DNA of 64,000 nt from Lachnospiraceae bacterium (GCA_015258095.1 JABZIV010000005.1:1-64000), one strand, 5' to 3'. Counted from the first letter of the stretch, positions 1-8,689 are shown. The notes: generated from the sequence alone by a model not told the origin. Numbers and translations are program-made.

Positions 1-496
1 GAACCTTCACTTCCCCTTTCGTAGTATCCGGCTGCACTTCTTCTCCGTCTTTGTTAAGCACTGAGATATCAAAAATCATGCTCTCAAGAAGATTTTCCCG
101 ATTCTCGAGAAGCTTCTCTTTTAAAGCGCTGTCCACCTTCCGCTCCGCTGCTTTACCGACTTTCTTTACTTGTAATTTTGCACCCGTCGGATAGACTCCG
201 GGGTCTGCTTTCACCGAGACAAGAACGCCGGAGATTTCTTTTTCTTGTTGAAAGGCTTCCTCTGCATCTTCTACCGCTTCCTGCGATTCTTCTACTGTTT
301 CCGCATCTTCTGATAAAGACTTTCCCACTCTCGCGTCTTTGCTAGTATCTCCCGATTTAGCCTCTACGGATTCCGCCTTTACCGCCTCCGGCTGATCTAT
401 ATCACTCTTTAGGCCTTCTGCAGAAACAACCGTCGTACAGATGCAGGACATAAGCAGAAGCATAGCCAGAATCTTTTTCCACATTCTTTTGTCCAT
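1..496 (-). CDS. Secreted acidic-linker surface protein, N-terminal part (runs off the window)
   Basis: Read on the minus strand from an ATG at 496, the frame stays open to the window edge (165 codons). It begins with a basic stretch and a hydrophobic core ending in VVSAEG, a typical Sec signal peptide. An acidic Glu/Lys-rich linker follows, then a segment containing KADPGVYPTGAKLQVKKV and, after a helical stretch, FDISVLNKDGEEVQP. That segment is the same type as residues ~183-273 of the giant adhesin at 24488-30919, so both are probably wall or surface proteins. The function cannot be told from the N-terminus. The start is supported by a purine-rich stretch just upstream. The C-terminus, including any anchor, lies outside the window. 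Confidence 0.8.
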   Translation of the reverse strand, partial: MDKRMWKKILAMLLLMSCICTTVVSAEGLKSDIDQPEAVKAESVEAKSGDTSKDARVGKSLSEDAETVEESQEAVEDAEEAFQQEKEISGVLVSVKADPGVYPTGAKLQVKKVGKAAERKVDSALKEKLLENRENLLESMIFDISVLNKDGEEVQPDTTKGEVKV

Positions 497-543
497 CTTT
501 TCCTCTTTCTTTTCTCATTCTTTCAGGGGATATCCATATTTCT

Positions 544-572
544 AGAATACTATAATGCTTAATTTAATTCAA
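544..572 (-). promoter_or_regulatory. Probable sigma-A promoter of the left-edge secreted protein
   Basis: On the minus strand TTGAAT (567-572) and TATTCT (544-549) are separated by 17 nt and lie about 50 nt before the ATG at 496. Both boxes are imperfect, so this is a moderate call. Confidence 0.4.
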
Positions 573-654
573 TATCTTCAAATAATTAAGAAAATCACTC
601 CAAAATCGCCTTTTTTCACCTCAAAAACCGCATTTTTTCTCGTCTTTTCGCAGC

Positions 655-683
655 TTGACAGACTACGGCATTTTCGCTATTAT
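655..683 (+). promoter_or_regulatory. Strong sigma-A promoter of rpsT
   Basis: A perfect TTGACA (655-660), a 17-nt spacer and TATTAT (678-683) lie upstream of rpsT. They predict a start near 690 and a 5' leader of about 190 nt, long for a small ribosomal-protein gene. The remaining sequence between 497 and 878 shows no convincing gene. Confidence 0.75.
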
Positions 684-747
684 CTCTCTGTATGTTTTCA
701 AACTGTCCGTGTCCAGATATTTGAAAACAAAACAAGTTGTCTCAAAG

Positions 748-781
748 CTTTTCTACCGCTTCATAAAGCGGGTAGAGAAAG
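748..781 (+). promoter_or_regulatory. Hairpin in the rpsT leader
   Basis: TTCTACCGCTT and AAGCGGGTAGA face each other across a CATA loop within the long rpsT 5' leader. It has no U-tract, so it is not a terminator. Ribosomal-protein leaders often carry feedback structures, but autoregulation by S20 here is only an inference. Confidence 0.4.
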
Positions 782-878
782 CCTTCCCACAACAGAAATT
801 CTATCCATAACATATAAAAAGGGTTCATAAGATCGACTATTCCGCGGCTGGAAGGTTTTATGGAAGAAAGGTGTAAAA

Positions 879-1142
879 ATGGCAAATATCAAATCCGCAA
901 AGAAAAGAATCGAAGTTGCAGCTGAAAGAAATGAGAGAAATAAGGCAATCCGTTCCGAAGTAAAGACTTACATGAAGAAGGTCTTCACTGCTTGTGAGAA
1001 TAACGACAAGGAAACAGCAAGTGCTATGCTCGTAAAGGCGCAGAAGAAGATTGCTATGGCACGCAGCAAGGGTGTATACAAGGCAAATAACGCTTCCCGT
1101 AAGACAGCCCGTCTCTACAATGCTGTAAAGAAGCTCGGTTAA
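879..1142 (+). CDS. rpsT: 30S ribosomal protein S20
   Basis: This 87-residue, highly basic protein starts MANIKSAKKRI and contains NKAIRSEVKTYMKK and SRKTARLYNAVKKL, the conserved pattern and normal length of bacterial S20. S20 binds 16S rRNA early in small-subunit assembly. The start has a purine-rich ribosome site (GAAAGG) 7-8 nt upstream. It is a single-gene unit with its own promoter and terminator, and comEC follows on the same strand. rpsT next to comEC is a familiar neighbourhood in Clostridia. Confidence 0.97.
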   Translation: MANIKSAKKRIEVAAERNERNKAIRSEVKTYMKKVFTACENNDKETASAMLVKAQKKIAMARSKGVYKANNASRKTARLYNAVKKLG

Positions 1143-1173
1143 TCCCGAAACTTCCTATCGAAAGCAAAAGACA

Positions 1174-1204
1174 AAACTCTCTCTTTTGAGGGAGTTTTTT
1201 TTAT
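1174..1204 (+). terminator. Rho-independent terminator of rpsT
   Basis: A 10-bp stem (AAACTCTCTC / GAGGGAGTTT, one G-U pair) with a TTTT loop is followed by eight T residues, 31 nt after the rpsT stop. Confidence 0.9.
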
Positions 1205-1352
1205 GCTGTCCTTTTTTTTATTTCGCATTTTCCACCTTGCTTTTTCCCTTCTCTTCACTATGATAGTAAGTAAATATTTCTATAGCATTCTCATTCTCTT
1301 TTCTTACTTCTTTTCTTCCTCTATCTCATTCTCTTTCAAAAAGGAGCCCTCT

Positions 1353-3860
1353 ATGTTTCTCTCCCGCCCCCTCTTTTCCCTTGCCCTCTCTGTTCTTTTT
1401 GGAGAAATTCTGCTCTGCCCCGAACTTCCTCTCTCCTATCGCTTTCTTCTCTTTCTTTTTTATCTTTCTTATCTCTCGATGCTCTCTCGAAAAAAGAAAT
1501 TTCATATCTTCCTACTTTCTCTCTTCTTTTTCTGCTCTTCCTCGCTTCACTTCCATATAGTGCTAAAGCACTTTCAAAAGCAAGAGAAAACCATCGAGTC
1601 TTTACTTCCTTTCCGCTGTAGAGTAGTCGGTAGAATAACTTCCCTTTCTGAAAATGAAAAAACGGTCAAAATCCTTTTGCAGAACTGTACCATCTTCAGT
1701 TCTTTTTCCGCAATGCCGGAAAATCTCTCCTCTTCGCAGAAAGAAAAATGGAAGGCGCGTAATGCACTTTCTTTCTCTAAGCTACTGCTTTACCTTGATA
1801 AAGAGAAAAATAAGACTTCCGACTTTCCCCTTTATCCCGGAGATATTTTACAGGGAAAAGGGCAGTTCAAAGGACTTTCTCCGGCAAGAAATGAAGGAGA
1901 ATTCTCCTTTCTGCACTATTGTAAAGGGGAAGGGATAGAGGGCTTGTTCTTCCTCCGGAAAATAGAGACAATACGAACCGTCGACACTCCTTTTCTGAAA
2001 GTCCTGCATCGTTTTCGAAAAAGCGTTTCTGAAGATTTGGACTGCCTATACCCGGAAGAGCAATCCCATTTTTTGAAATGCCTTTTTCTCGGAGAAAAGG
2101 CAAGTCTCGAAAAAGAAGAGCGAAATCTCTACCAGGAAGCCGGCATCAGTCATATTCTTGCCGTCTCCGGGCTGCATCTCTCCCTCCTCGGCGGAGGCTT
2201 CTACAGTATTTTGCGCGTTCTGGGATTCACTATCGCCCCGGCATCTCTTTTTTCCTCTCTTTTTATTCTCTTTTATACCTTCCTTACAGGAGCATCCGGC
2301 TCGACTGTTCGTGCGGCAGCCATGCTTCTTACCCATTTTCTTGGAAGAAACCTCGGAAGAGCAAACGACGCGCTGTCATCCCTCTCTCTGGCACTCCTTA
2401 TGCTGCTCTTATACAAACCGCTTATGCTCTATTCCACCGGATTTCAGTGTTCCTTCTTCACCCTTTTTCTCCTCCTTCTTCTTTCCGAACGAAGAGGAAA
2501 AGAAAAGCGAAAGAAAGTCTCCAAACAATGGGAAAAGGCAAAAAGAAAAAAACAAATGGGAAGACTTTGCATACTCCTCCCCGCTTTTCTCCGGGAAAAA
2601 GCAATTGCGCTCTCTCTTTTTTATCTCGGTCTATTCCCCCTCTTTTCCCTCCTGCAATATTCTTTTCCTCTCTATGCTCCGCTCCTGAATCTCCTTCTTC
2701 TTCCCCTTCTCCCGCTGCTCTTCGTTCTGGGCATTTCCTCTCTATTTTTTCTTCACTGTGGACACACAGAAGTACTCTCTGTTTTTTTCGCCTCCTCCCT
2801 GTCCTTTCTTCTTCGCATCTTTCATGCCTGCATCTCTTTCAGTCTCACTCTGCCCCATGCCACTGTTCTTCTTGGGAAAATGTCTCTCTTCCGCTTTACG
2901 CTCTATTTTCTGTTCTTTTATGCTCTCTATCTCTACAGAAGAAAAAATTCGCTCTCCCTTTTTCCAAAAAACCTCTTCAGGCTCTTTGTCCTGCTCTTTC
3001 CTCTGTCTCTGCCGCTCTACCTCCCATTTTCCCCGTCCAAAGCGGAGATCACGGCACTTTACGTCGGTCAGGGCGACGGTTTTCTCTTTCGAAAAGGAGA
3101 CTTTGTTTTCACGATAGATAACGGCTCTTCCTCGGATAAGCACTTTGCAGAAAATACCCTGATTCCCTACTGCAAAGCAAATCGAATCCGGAAAATCCGT
3201 TACGCCCTTATCACGCACTCCGATATTGATCACACAAGCGGAATACAAGGCATACTGGAGCAGAGCGGCTTAGCGGAAAAAATCCCCCTTTCTATCGAAA
3301 ATCTGATTCTTCCCGTACAGGCTAGGGAAGACCACCGTTATGATATACTGAAACGTCTTGCATCGAATCACGGCGCGGAGATTCTTTACTGGAAAAACGG
3401 AGACGGAATATGCAGCACAAAAAAAGACTTTCCTTTCTCTCTGTCCTGCTACTATCCCCTTACAGAAGAGCCAATGGAAGAAGCGAATGCCCATTCCCTG
3501 GGTTGTATCCTTCGTTATGGAAACTTCTCGATGATTTTCACGGGAGATATGCCGATGGCGGCGGAAGAATCCATGTTGACTGCACTAAAAAAAGAGGGGG
3601 TAAACCCCTCTATGGATATCGTAAAGCTTGCCCATCACGGCTCGAAGACATCCTCTTCTCCTCTATTTCTTTCCGAAACACAGGGGCGTTTCGCCCTGCT
3701 CTCCTACGGCATAAAAAACCGTTATGGGCATCCTCACTCGATTACTCTACAAAAATGTAAAGAATACCATCTTATTCCTTTGGAAACTGCAAAGCTCGGA
3801 GAAATCTTAATTCAAACGGACGGAAAAGAATACCGGATTACCGCCCCCTGTCTTCCTTAG
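1353..3860 (+). CDS. comEC: ComEC/Rec2 DNA-uptake channel
   Basis: This 835-residue polytopic membrane protein belongs to the ComEC/Rec2 family, which forms the inner-membrane channel carrying single-stranded DNA into competent cells. An N-terminal hydrophobic region is followed by the competence-domain signature SGLHLSLLGGG, many membrane segments, and a C-terminal metallo-beta-lactamase-like domain (ITHSDIDHTSG, FTGDMP, LAHHGSKTS). I chose the ATG at 1353 because AAGGAG lies 6 nt upstream. The frame is open back to 1203, but that would start inside the rpsT terminator. The stop overlaps that of the convergent degV gene. A ComEA-like gene lies apart at 15652-16212. Length is in the family range and no frameshift is seen. 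Confidence 0.93.
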   Translation: MFLSRPLFSLALSVLFGEILLCPELPLSYRFLLFLFYLSYLSMLSRKKKFHIFLLSLFFFCSSSLHFHIVLKHFQKQEKTIESLLPFRCRVVGRITSLSENEKTVKILLQNCTIFSSFSAMPENLSSSQKEKWKARNALSFSKLLLYLDKEKNKTSDFPLYPGDILQGKGQFKGLSPARNEGEFSFLHYCKGEGIEGLFFLRKIETIRTVDTPFLKVLHRFRKSVSEDLDCLYPEEQSHFLKCLFLGEKASLEKEERNLYQEAGISHILAVSGLHLSLLGGGFYSILRVLGFTIAPASLFSSLFILFYTFLTGASGSTVRAAAMLLTHFLGRNLGRANDALSSLSLALLMLLLYKPLMLYSTGFQCSFFTLFLLLLLSERRGKEKRKKVSKQWEKAKRKKQMGRLCILLPAFLREKAIALSLFYLGLFPLFSLLQYSFPLYAPLLNLLLLPLLPLLFVLGISSLFFLHCGHTEVLSVFFASSLSFLLRIFHACISFSLTLPHATVLLGKMSLFRFTLYFLFFYALYLYRRKNSLSLFPKNLFRLFVLLFPLSLPLYLPFSPSKAEITALYVGQGDGFLFRKGDFVFTIDNGSSSDKHFAENTLIPYCKANRIRKIRYALITHSDIDHTSGIQGILEQSGLAEKIPLSIENLILPVQAREDHRYDILKRLASNHGAEILYWKNGDGICSTKKDFPFSLSCYYPLTEEPMEEANAHSLGCILRYGNFSMIFTGDMPMAAEESMLTALKKEGVNPSMDIVKLAHHGSKTSSSPLFLSETQGRFALLSYGIKNRYGHPHSITLQKCKEYHLIPLETAKLGEILIQTDGKEYRITAPCLP

Positions 3861-4738
3861 AGCTGTGCCGGCATTTTGATTGCCGCAGCACCAAGACCAT
3901 TTTCTCCAATATGACATGAAATAAGGAGAGAAAGCGGTCGAACCACAATTTCCGGGTCATAGCGATGTGGAAATTCCGCTTCCAGCTGTTCTCTGAAACT
4001 CTCCGCCTGCTCAAGGTTATCGGTGTAGGCAATCGCCAGATAACTTTCTCTCGCTTCCGGATCGTCCAAACGGTTCAGCGTCTGATGCAGACCTTCGATA
4101 ATCGCTTCCCGCACCTGTCGCTCCGTCCTGACTTTCTTATAGGAATCCAGTTTTCCGCCCTCATTGATGGCAAGAACCGGTTTAATCTGTAATAAAGTTC
4201 CAATCGCAGCTGCCACGGGCGTAATCCTTCCGCCCCTCTTCAGATAACTCAGATTTTGCACTCCGATATAGATTCCGTTATCTCCGGTGGAATGGTTCAG
4301 AATATCCTGAATCACTCTCCCGTTATATCCTTTTTCTCCAAGTTCTTTTGCAAAAATGCATTGCATCCTCTCCGTTACGGAAACCCCTTTGCTATCGGGC
4401 ACAAAAACTCTTCCCAAATAGGGTTCTTCCTGTGAAAGCATGTGTGCAGTCTGTGTCGAACCGGAAAGTCCCGAACTTAAAGGGATATGCACCACCTCGT
4501 CATATTCTTTTAATAAGGAATCCCAAGCTTCTAAAACACTCTTCATGGAAGGCTGGGATGTGGATACCTCTTCTCCGTTCAGGAGTCTTCTGAAAAACTC
4601 CTCCCGGGTCATATTGATATCTTCAAAATACTCCTGTTCTCCCATCCGAAAGGGCATGGGCACAACAGCAATGCCCAACTTTTTTCCTTCCTCCGGGGTG
4701 ATTCCCGAACCTGAATCCGTGCAGATTCCGATTTTCAT
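3857..4738 (-). CDS. DegV family fatty-acid-binding protein
   Basis: This 293-residue protein opens with MKIGICTDSGSGIT and carries STSQPS and LSSGLSGSTQTA, the hallmarks of DegV/FakB-type proteins. In the studied members these bind a fatty acid so that FakA can phosphorylate it. No fakA is nearby, so the specific lipid role is inferred. The ATG at 4738 is preferred over the GTG at 4744 because the GTG overlaps the ribosome site AGGAG, which is well spaced for the ATG. It lies 12 nt after gpmI and is probably co-transcribed with it. Confidence 0.9.
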   Translation of the reverse strand: MKIGICTDSGSGITPEEGKKLGIAVVPMPFRMGEQEYFEDINMTREEFFRRLLNGEEVSTSQPSMKSVLEAWDSLLKEYDEVVHIPLSSGLSGSTQTAHMLSQEEPYLGRVFVPDSKGVSVTERMQCIFAKELGEKGYNGRVIQDILNHSTGDNGIYIGVQNLSYLKRGGRITPVAAAIGTLLQIKPVLAINEGGKLDSYKKVRTERQVREAIIEGLHQTLNRLDDPEARESYLAIAYTDNLEQAESFREQLEAEFPHRYDPEIVVRPLSLLISCHIGENGLGAAAIKMPAQL

Positions 4739-4750
4739 TGTCACTCCTCT

Positions 4751-6286
4751 CTACTCTTTCCGGAGAAGACTCTTCCCCGTCATCTCCTTCGGCTGTGGAA
4801 TACCCATCAGTTCCAGGAGAGTCGGAGCAACATCCGCAAGGCATCCGCCTTCTCTTAAGCGATAATCTTCCTCACTCACCAAAATGAAAGGTACCGGATT
4901 CGTGGTATGTGCCGTGTAAGGCTCTCCGGTCTTTTTATCAATCATGACATCCGCGTTACCGTGGTCTGCAAGCACAAAAAGATTACCATGAACAGACTGT
5001 ACCGCTTCAACCACTTTGCCGAGGCACTCATCCACAACCTCAATGGCCTTAATCGCTGCGGGAAGCACACCGGTATGGCCCACCATATCGGGATTTGCAA
5101 AATTAGCCACTACCAGATCATATTTGCCTGATTGGATGGCCTCTGTAAGCTTTTCCGTCACGATATAGCAGCTCATCTCCGGCTTCAAATCATAGGTCGG
5201 AACCTCCTTCGGAGACGGCACTAGGATTCTATCCTCATTCTTATACGGCTCTTCTTTCCCCCCGTTAAAGAAGAAAGTGACATGGGCATACTTTTCCGTC
5301 TCGGCAATACGGAGCTGGGTCTTATCCAGATTCGATACCACCTCACCCAAGGTGTTATGAATCTCCTCTTTCAGGAAAGCAATCTCTTTGTTCGGAATCG
5401 TCGGGTCATAATCCGTAAAGCAGACAAAAAAGACCTTTTTTCTCTCTCCTCTATTAAAGAAAGAAAAGCTGTCATCACAGAAACAATGACAAATTTCTCT
5501 TGCACGGTCCGGACGGAAATTGAAGAAAATAGCCGCATCACCATCCTCAATCTTATGCGCTTTTCCCTCTTTTAAGATAACGGTAGGCAGTACGAACTCG
5601 TCATAAACCTTCTTCGCATAGGAGGCATCCATCGCTTCCTCCACGGAAGAAGCCGTCTCGCCTACGCCATCCACCATTGCACGATACGCTTTCTCCACTC
5701 TGTCATAGTTCTTATCTCGATCCATAGCGTAGTATCTTCCGGAAATGGTAGCAATCTCTCCCACTCCGAGTTCTTGCATCTTCTTCTCTACCGCCTGTAG
5801 AAAACCTTTTCCGGAATCGGGAGGAGTATCTCTACCGTCTAAGAAAGCATGAAGATAGACCTTCTCCAGTCCTTCTCTTTTTGCCAGTTCCAACAAGCCA
5901 TAAATATGATCAATATGAGAATGCACGCCACCGCTGGAAACAAGTCCCATAAGATGCAATGCGGAATGCTCTTTCTTACAATGCTCCACAGCCGCTTTCA
6001 ATGCCGGGTTGGAAAAAAATGTCCCATCCTGAATCGCCTTTGTAATCCGCGTCAGTTCCTGATACACGATTCTTCCGGCACCCATATTCATGTGTCCAAC
6101 TTCTGAATTTCCCATCTGTCCATCCGGAAGTCCGACAAAAAGACCGGAAGCCTGTCCTTCAACGTAAGGAAACTCTTTTTTCAGACGATCCATCACCGGC
6201 GTTTTCGCAAGGGCGATGGCATTGCCCTCTTTCTCTTTTCTTTCCCCATACCCATCGAGGATCAACAAAACAGTTGGTTTCTTCAT
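4751..6286 (-). CDS. gpmI: 2,3-bisphosphoglycerate-independent phosphoglycerate mutase
   Basis: This 511-residue protein interconverts 3- and 2-phosphoglycerate in glycolysis and belongs to the alkaline-phosphatase superfamily. It begins KKPTVLLILDGYGER. The catalytic serine lies in QMGNSEVGHMNMGAGR. Other metal-site motifs are HSHIDH, FNFRPDR, ANFANPDMVGHTG and LADHGNAD, all present in the expected order. Length is normal (about 510). GAGGGA precedes the ATG. It heads a two-gene unit with degV. A short open frame of doubtful status ends directly before its ATG. Confidence 0.97.
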   Translation of the reverse strand: MKKPTVLLILDGYGERKEKEGNAIALAKTPVMDRLKKEFPYVEGQASGLFVGLPDGQMGNSEVGHMNMGAGRIVYQELTRITKAIQDGTFFSNPALKAAVEHCKKEHSALHLMGLVSSGGVHSHIDHIYGLLELAKREGLEKVYLHAFLDGRDTPPDSGKGFLQAVEKKMQELGVGEIATISGRYYAMDRDKNYDRVEKAYRAMVDGVGETASSVEEAMDASYAKKVYDEFVLPTVILKEGKAHKIEDGDAAIFFNFRPDRAREICHCFCDDSFSFFNRGERKKVFFVCFTDYDPTIPNKEIAFLKEEIHNTLGEVVSNLDKTQLRIAETEKYAHVTFFFNGGKEEPYKNEDRILVPSPKEVPTYDLKPEMSCYIVTEKLTEAIQSGKYDLVVANFANPDMVGHTGVLPAAIKAIEVVDECLGKVVEAVQSVHGNLFVLADHGNADVMIDKKTGEPYTAHTTNPVPFILVSEEDYRLREGGCLADVAPTLLELMGIPQPKEMTGKSLLRKE

Positions 6287-6601
6287 CTATATTCCCTCTC
6301 TTTCTCTATACCATTTCAAAAGCAAAAGCATCTGCTCATTCGTTTCACACCAGAAAAGTCTATCCCAAAGTTCTCCGAACGTCAATAAAACTCCTCGCTC
6401 TATTTTCCTGAAACACTTCTCTTCACTGCGTAAAATGGGATTAGGAACGCAAGTCCCCTCTTGCAGCGATCCCCTCTTACAGCGATACGACTTGTTGAGA
6501 TATTCCACAAGCCACGTACGAGATTCGTTAAACGAGATATCGCAAGCTTTTCGAGTGATATTCGTTATACATAAAAAATGTCGTATTGCAAAACTTCGCA
6601 A
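6287..6601 (-). other. Doubtful 104-codon open frame upstream of gpmI
   Basis: The frame ends with TAG immediately before the gpmI ATG. Its first third overlaps the rubrerythrin terminator (6576-6611) and a dispersed palindromic repeat (6531-6570), so translation from the first ATG is unlikely. The last ~40 codons (ending LLLLKWYREREGI) look more protein-like and could be the tail of a decayed gene. I recognise no family. If it is not coding, this stretch is the gpmI leader. Confidence 0.2.
6531..6570 (-). repeat. Dispersed palindromic element, copy A
   Basis: On the minus strand this reads GTATAACGAATATCACTCG, a short loop, then GCTTGCGATATCTCG. It matches copies at 11834, 24412 and 48125, in inverted orientation relative to those. 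It sits directly beside the rubrerythrin terminator. Confidence 0.6.
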
Positions 6602-6611
6602 TACGACATTT
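6576..6611 (-). terminator. Terminator of rubrerythrin
   Basis: A perfect 14-bp stem (AAATGTCGTATTGC / GCAATACGACATTT) with an 8-nt loop lies 15 nt past the rubrerythrin stop. A T-rich run follows on the minus strand. Confidence 0.9.
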
Positions 6612-6625
6612 CTTCATTTTGAAAA

Positions 6626-7177
6626 TTAAAAATTTTCCGGATTTCTCTCGAAGTACGCCTTCGGGTGATCACAGCACGGGCAGAACTCCGGAGCCTCCGC
6701 TCCTTCGTAGATAAATCCGCAGTTTCTGCAATGCCAAAGTGTAGTACTTTCCTCGTCCTTGAAGGTGGTTCCGTCCAAAATCCCCTGCAAAAGCTTCTGG
6801 AAACGCTCATCATGGGACTTCTCAACCTGTCCAACCAGACGGAACTTTGCAGCAAGCTCCTTGAAGCCTTCCTTGTCCGCTACCTCAGCGAAGTTCTTGT
6901 ACATCTCTGTCCACTCGTAGTGCTCTCCGTCCGCTGCCGCCTTCAGGTTCTCCTTGGTGTCTCCAATACCGCCGCCAAGTCCTGCAAGCTCTCTGAACCA
7001 CATCTTTCCATGGTACTCTTCATTCGCGGCAGTGTCATCAAAGAACTGGGCAATCTGCTGATATCCGTCTTTTCTTGCCTGGGCTGCATAGTAGTTGTAC
7101 TTATCTCTTGCCTTTGCTTCGCCCGCAAACGCTTCCCACAAATTCTTCTCTGTCTCTGTTCCCTTGTAATTCGCCAT
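6626..7177 (-). CDS. rbr: Rubrerythrin
   Basis: This 183-residue protein has an N-terminal ferritin-like four-helix domain with the diiron motifs (EAFAGEAKARDKY, EEYHGKMW, EVADKEG, EKSHDERF) and a C-terminal rubredoxin domain (CRNCGFIYEG, CPCCDHP) holding one Fe(Cys)4. Rubrerythrins reduce hydrogen peroxide in anaerobes. AAGGAGG precedes the ATG. A reverse rubrerythrin and a PerR-like regulator lie upstream on the same strand, forming a peroxide-defence block. A terminator follows. Confidence 0.96.
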   Translation of the reverse strand: MANYKGTETEKNLWEAFAGEAKARDKYNYYAAQARKDGYQQIAQFFDDTAANEEYHGKMWFRELAGLGGGIGDTKENLKAAADGEHYEWTEMYKNFAEVADKEGFKELAAKFRLVGQVEKSHDERFQKLLQGILDGTTFKDEESTTLWHCRNCGFIYEGAEAPEFCPCCDHPKAYFERNPENF

Positions 7178-7279
7178 AATCTATCCTCCTTTACACTCCT
7201 GAACCATCAACTTCCGCCACACAATAAACGCACTGTCCCTCGCTCTTACTGCATAAATTCTCTTCTTACCCTTCTTAAA

Positions 7280-7315
7280 ATAGAAATGGAGGAAGCACAC
7301 TTCCTCCATTTCTAT
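7280..7315 (-). terminator. Long perfect hairpin after reverse rubrerythrin
   Basis: A perfect 16-bp inverted repeat (ATAGAAATGGAGGAAG and its complement) with a 4-nt loop is followed on the minus strand by TTTTAAG. It probably terminates the reverse rubrerythrin transcript about 150 nt past the stop. The downstream T-run is short, so an mRNA-processing or stability role is possible. Confidence 0.65.
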
Positions 7316-7466
7316 GTGTCAAACGAAAACACGTTCAAACACGGGACAATCCACAAATGTGCTTAAAGTAAGCTTATACTTCGATAAAAATAATTCAAGC
7401 GAATCTTGTTGGATTTTTAATACAGTATTTAAAAAGTACAATCCGTTTTTTGGGGTAAACCTGAAC

Positions 7467-8009
7467 TTAGCCGAAATATCTCTTTAAAAGAGCCTGGAAA
7501 GCTTTTCCGTGTCTTGCTTCGTCTCTGGCCATCTCATGAACCGTGTCATGAATCGCATCGAGATTCAGTGCCTTCGCTCTCTTTGCAAGGTCAACTTTAC
7601 CGGCTGTAGCACCATTCTCTGCTTTTACACGAACAGTCAGGTTCTCTTTGGTGGACGGAGAAACAACCTCTCCTAAGAGCTCTGCAAAACGGGAAGCGTG
7701 ATCCGCCTCTTCAAATGCAGCGCGTCTATAGTAATCACCAATCTCCGGATAGCCCTCTCTATAAGCAGCTCTACTCATAGCAAGGTACATACCGACCTCA
7801 GAGCACTCACCTTCGAAATTCGCTCTTAAGTCATTCTTGATGTCTTCCGGAACATCCTTTGCTACACCGACAACGTGCTCTGCGGCCCATACCATCTCAT
7901 CGCCCTGCTCTACAAACTTCTCTCTCGGTGCCTTACATACCGGACACTTCTCGGGAGCGGTCTCCCCTTCAAACACGTAACCACAAACTGAACAAACCCA
8001 AGTCTTCAT
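7467..8009 (-). CDS. Reverse rubrerythrin
   Basis: This 180-residue protein has the two domains of rubrerythrin in swapped order. The rubredoxin domain is N-terminal (CSVCGYVFEG, CPVCKAPREKF), followed by the ferritin-like domain with its Glu/His diiron ligands (FEGECSEVGMYLAMS, FEEADHASRF, HEMARDEARHGKAF). Clostridial reverse rubrerythrins act as NADH-linked peroxidases and oxygen reductases and are peroxide-inducible in Clostridium. GGAGAATGTT precedes the ATG. The gene sits between perR-like and rbr on the same strand, consistent with PerR control. Confidence 0.94.
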   Translation of the reverse strand: MKTWVCSVCGYVFEGETAPEKCPVCKAPREKFVEQGDEMVWAAEHVVGVAKDVPEDIKNDLRANFEGECSEVGMYLAMSRAAYREGYPEIGDYYRRAAFEEADHASRFAELLGEVVSPSTKENLTVRVKAENGATAGKVDLAKRAKALNLDAIHDTVHEMARDEARHGKAFQALLKRYFG

Positions 8010-8116
8010 AACATTCTCCTTCTCCGCCCTACTAAGGCAAACTCAACTTTAACAACTCTAAACTCAACTTATCGGAACTTCCCCGATATGATTAAACAAG
8101 TTCCCATTATGCTCAT

Positions 8117-8539
8117 TTACAGAAAATTGTTTAACCTTCTTGTGTTTTCTTCCATAGAACCCTCCACAGCTCTACAGGAATCACACACACCATAGAAGAC
8201 CAAATCGTGACCGGTGACGACTCCCGGAACAAACTCCTCTGCTTCAGCGTCCAACGCTTCTGCAACTTTCATCGGTACGTCATACACCCTTCCGCACTTC
8301 TCACATACAAAATGATAATGTGCCTTCACTGTCGGATCAAAGCGGTCAGCCCCGGAAACAAAAGTTAACCTCCGGATCTCTCCCCTATCGGACAGAAGCT
8401 TTAAGTTCCGGTACACAGTCGCTAGACTGATACTGGGATCCTTCGTCCTTAACTCGGCGAATATAGTATCCGCTGTAGGGTGATCCTTGTGACCACGAAT
8501 TTGATCCAAGACTTCTTCTCGTTGTCTGGAATAATTCAT
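8117..8539 (-). CDS. perR: PerR-like Fur-family peroxide/metal regulator
   Basis: This 140-residue Fur-family repressor has an N-terminal winged helix (HPTADTIFAELRTKDPSISLATVYRNL) and a C-terminal dimerisation/metal domain. Structural zinc cysteines are C79/C82 and C119/C122. The regulatory site is formed by H20, D68, H74, H76 and D87. In the family an aspartate at the last position favours PerR over Fur. PerR senses peroxide by metal-catalysed histidine oxidation and represses rubrerythrin-type genes, which lie next door. An operator-like palindrome upstream suggests autoregulation. Fur cannot be fully excluded. Confidence 0.85.
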   Translation of the reverse strand: MNYSRQREEVLDQIRGHKDHPTADTIFAELRTKDPSISLATVYRNLKLLSDRGEIRRLTFVSGADRFDPTVKAHYHFVCEKCGRVYDVPMKVAEALDAEAEEFVPGVVTGHDLVFYGVCDSCRAVEGSMEENTRRLNNFL

Positions 8540-8591
8540 CAGCCTTCCCTTTCTACTTACTTTGTATTATCTTCTTCTCGATAAAACAAAA

Positions 8592-8608
8592 TTGATAATC
8601 ACTATCAA
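8592..8608 (-). promoter_or_regulatory. Fur/PerR-type operator upstream of perR
   Basis: TTGATAATCACTATCAA has 6-bp arms around a 5-nt centre and resembles Fur/PerR boxes of the GATAATnATTATC type. It lies 53 nt before the regulator's ATG and overlaps a possible -35 element (TTGATA, minus strand), as expected for autorepression. No equally good copy was seen in front of the two rubrerythrin genes. Confidence 0.6.
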
Positions 8609-8660
8609 CATTGCATAATATAAAGTTCCTTCTTCTCTTTGTCAAGCATTTTTTAAAATA

Positions 8661-8689
8661 TTTTTATTTTTTTTCTCTTGTGCTATGAT
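8661..8689 (+). promoter_or_regulatory. Extended -10 promoter of rfbC
   Basis: TGC followed by TATGAT (8684-8689) forms an extended -10 element. A weak -35 (TTTTTA, 8661-8666) lies 17 nt upstream. The predicted leader is about 65 nt. Confidence 0.55.

Noticed and set aside
1203..1352. Longer comEC starting at 1203
   Set aside because: That start lies within the rpsT terminator; the ATG at 1353 has a proper ribosome site.
2046..3248. Open frames of 80-350 codons overlapping comEC in other frames
   Set aside because: They follow from the skewed base composition of comEC and show no protein family features.
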